A stretch of 6,881 nucleotides of DNA, taken from positions 1 through 6,881 of the forward strand of contig CBDTTW010000162.1 of assembly GCA_965363675.1 (NCBI GenBank), in the 5' to 3' direction. Shown here piece after piece: positions 6,023 to 6,881 of the stretch (position 1 is the first letter of the stretch; every line of letters starts with the position of its first letter). The notes beneath the pieces are model-generated. The model had not been told where the DNA came from. It saw only the letters and a list, made by a program, of their open reading frames with translations, and ran no database searches. A program made the translations under genes and the position numbers. The DNA is from CBDTTW01 sp965363675. GTDB lineage: Bacteria; Bacteroidota; Rhodothermia; Rhodothermales; DASSAV01.

Positions 6023-6881
6023 GGGTTTGCGGGTTATGGGAGGGCGAGAAGCCCTGCCAGAAGGACGAAGTGTCGGCCAGCGCCTCGCGCCGGCGCATCA
6101 GCGCAGCGCGGAGCGCGGCCACGCGCCGCGCCTGGTCCGGGCGGGCGGCCAGGTTGGTCCGCTCGGCAGGGTCGTTTTGCAAATCGAACAGTTGCGTAGT
6201 GCGCACGCCGCCTGCGTAGTACTCGATCAGCTTGTAGCGGTCGTCGCGGAAGGCGCGCTGCACGTCCCGGAAGGCGAAGTACAGGTTCGGGCGCGGGCGT
6301 TGCGTTTCGCCGCGCAGCATGCCCGCGAGGCTGACGCCCTCGACGGTCTCGGGGACGGGAACGCCCGTCAGCGCGCACAGGGTCGGGAAGAGGTCGAGCA
6401 GGTAGGCCATGCCGGCGCGCTGCGCGCCGCGCGGGATGCCGGGGCCGCTCAGGATGAGGGGCACGCGCACGCTGTGCTCGTACAGATTCTGCTTGCCGAG
6501 CAGGCCGTGGCTGCCGAGGGCAAGCCCGTTGTCGGAGGCGAACACGACGATGGTATCGTCGGCGTGGCCCGCCTCGCGCAGGGCCGCCAGGATGCGCCCG
6601 ATCTGCGCATCGACGTGCGTGACCATGGCGTAGTATGCCCCGAGCATGGCCGCGACCTCGGCGCGGGTATGCGGGAGCGCGTCGAGCAGTTCGTCGCGCA
6701 CCTGCATCTCGCCGTTGTCGAAGGGGTGCTCGGGGCGGTAGTTCGGGGGCAGGCGGAGCTTCGCGGCGCCCTCGTAGAGGCGGTGATACGGCTCGGGGGC
6801 CGTGCGGGGGTCATGGGGCGAGGTGAAGGCCACGTACATGAAGAACGGCTGCGCGCGGCGGGGACGGCGCAGGAAGGCCAC
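6009..6881 (-). CDS. Type I sulfatase (alkaline-phosphatase superfamily), C-terminal part
   Basis: 290 codons of a gene that begins outside the window; the first visible codon is GTG but is internal, so the C/S-x-P-x-R formylglycine motif is not in view. Visible hallmarks (numbered from the window edge): PFFMYVAFTSPHDP (12-25), with H23 and D24 in the usual active-site segment; FASDNG (114-119), whose D117 and N118 are typical metal ligands; and HGLLGKQNLYEHSVRVPLI (125-143), with H125 and K130 in the usual sulfate-contacting positions. The C-terminal subdomain has the family ending RAFRDDRYKLIEY (209-221) and LFDLQNDPAERTNLA (231-245). Sulfatases of this family hydrolyse sulfate esters of sugars or other organics, usually in the periplasm. 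The last 14 bases overlap the next gene's start. Pairing with a GH13 enzyme suggests action on a sulfated saccharide, which is inference. Phosphonate or phosphodiester substrates are the alternative. Confidence 0.93.
   Translation of the reverse strand: MAFLRRPRRAQPFFMYVAFTSPHDPRTAPEPYHRLYEGAAKLRLPPNYRPEHPFDNGEMQVRDELLDALPHTRAEVAAMLGAYYAMVTHVDAQIGRILAALREAGHADDTIVVFASDNGLALGSHGLLGKQNLYEHSVRVPLILSGPGIPRGAQRAGMAYLLDLFPTLCALTGVPVPETVEGVSLAGMLRGETQRPRPNLYFAFRDVQRAFRDDRYKLIEYYAGGVRTTQLFDLQNDPAERTNLAARPDQARRVAALRAALMRRREALADTSSFWQGFSPSHNPQTHAQP

Noticed and set aside
1..6881. CRISPR array, tRNA/rRNA, insertion sequence or prophage genes
   Set aside because: No regularly spaced repeats, transposase or integrase motifs, terminal inverted repeats or tRNA-like folds were found; the only tandem repeat is the two-copy 12-mer near 3864-3897.

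Overview
The window is visibly GC-rich (roughly two thirds G+C by eye). All supportable genes lie on the minus strand, so transcription runs from position 6881 toward position 1. No convincing gene is on the plus strand. None of the starts has a clear Shine-Dalgarno sequence. The proteins are very arginine-rich and lysine-poor, and most carry signal peptides. A sulfatase, a secreted GH13 enzyme, YjbH-type outer-membrane proteins and a lipoprotein together suggest a high-GC didermic bacterium. A Rhodothermota/Bacteroidota-like lineage is my best guess. Other high-GC didermic groups cannot be excluded without a search, and there is no rRNA or marker gene in the window.

Layout in transcription order. 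(1) 6881-6009 is the C-terminal part of a type I sulfatase, cut by the window edge. (2) 6022-3899 encodes a secreted 707-aa GH13 (alpha-amylase superfamily) protein with a large N-terminal beta-rich domain; it overlaps the sulfatase by 14 bases, so the two form a coupled saccharide-processing unit. (3) A 136-166 base gap (depending on the next start) holds two 12-bp direct repeats at a 22-bp pitch and two GC-only palindromes. (4) 3732-2548 encodes a lipoprotein of unknown family, rich in lysine and with eight C-terminal cysteines, unlike anything else here. (5) A 196-base gap, the longest non-coding stretch in the window, holds a weak terminator-like hairpin. (6) 2351-1089 and 1084-338 are two exported YjbH-related proteins, 4 bases apart. 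They look like the second and first halves of the Gram-negative exopolysaccharide protein YjbH, encoded separately and in reversed order. (7) 244-1 is the hydrophobic N-terminus of a membrane protein that starts with GTG and runs off the window. It resembles the leader of membrane-anchored endonuclease/exonuclease/phosphatase-family proteins.

Functionally, the right half looks like polysaccharide breakdown (desulfation plus alpha-glucan cleavage or rearrangement) and the left half like outer-membrane polysaccharide export. Whether they serve one pathway is inference. No yjbE/F/G homologue, SusC/D pair, mobile element, CRISPR array, tRNA or rRNA is visible. The items most worth following up are the split YjbH pair, the lysine/cysteine-rich lipoprotein with its repeat-bearing upstream region, and the unusual region I and N-terminal domain of the GH13 protein.
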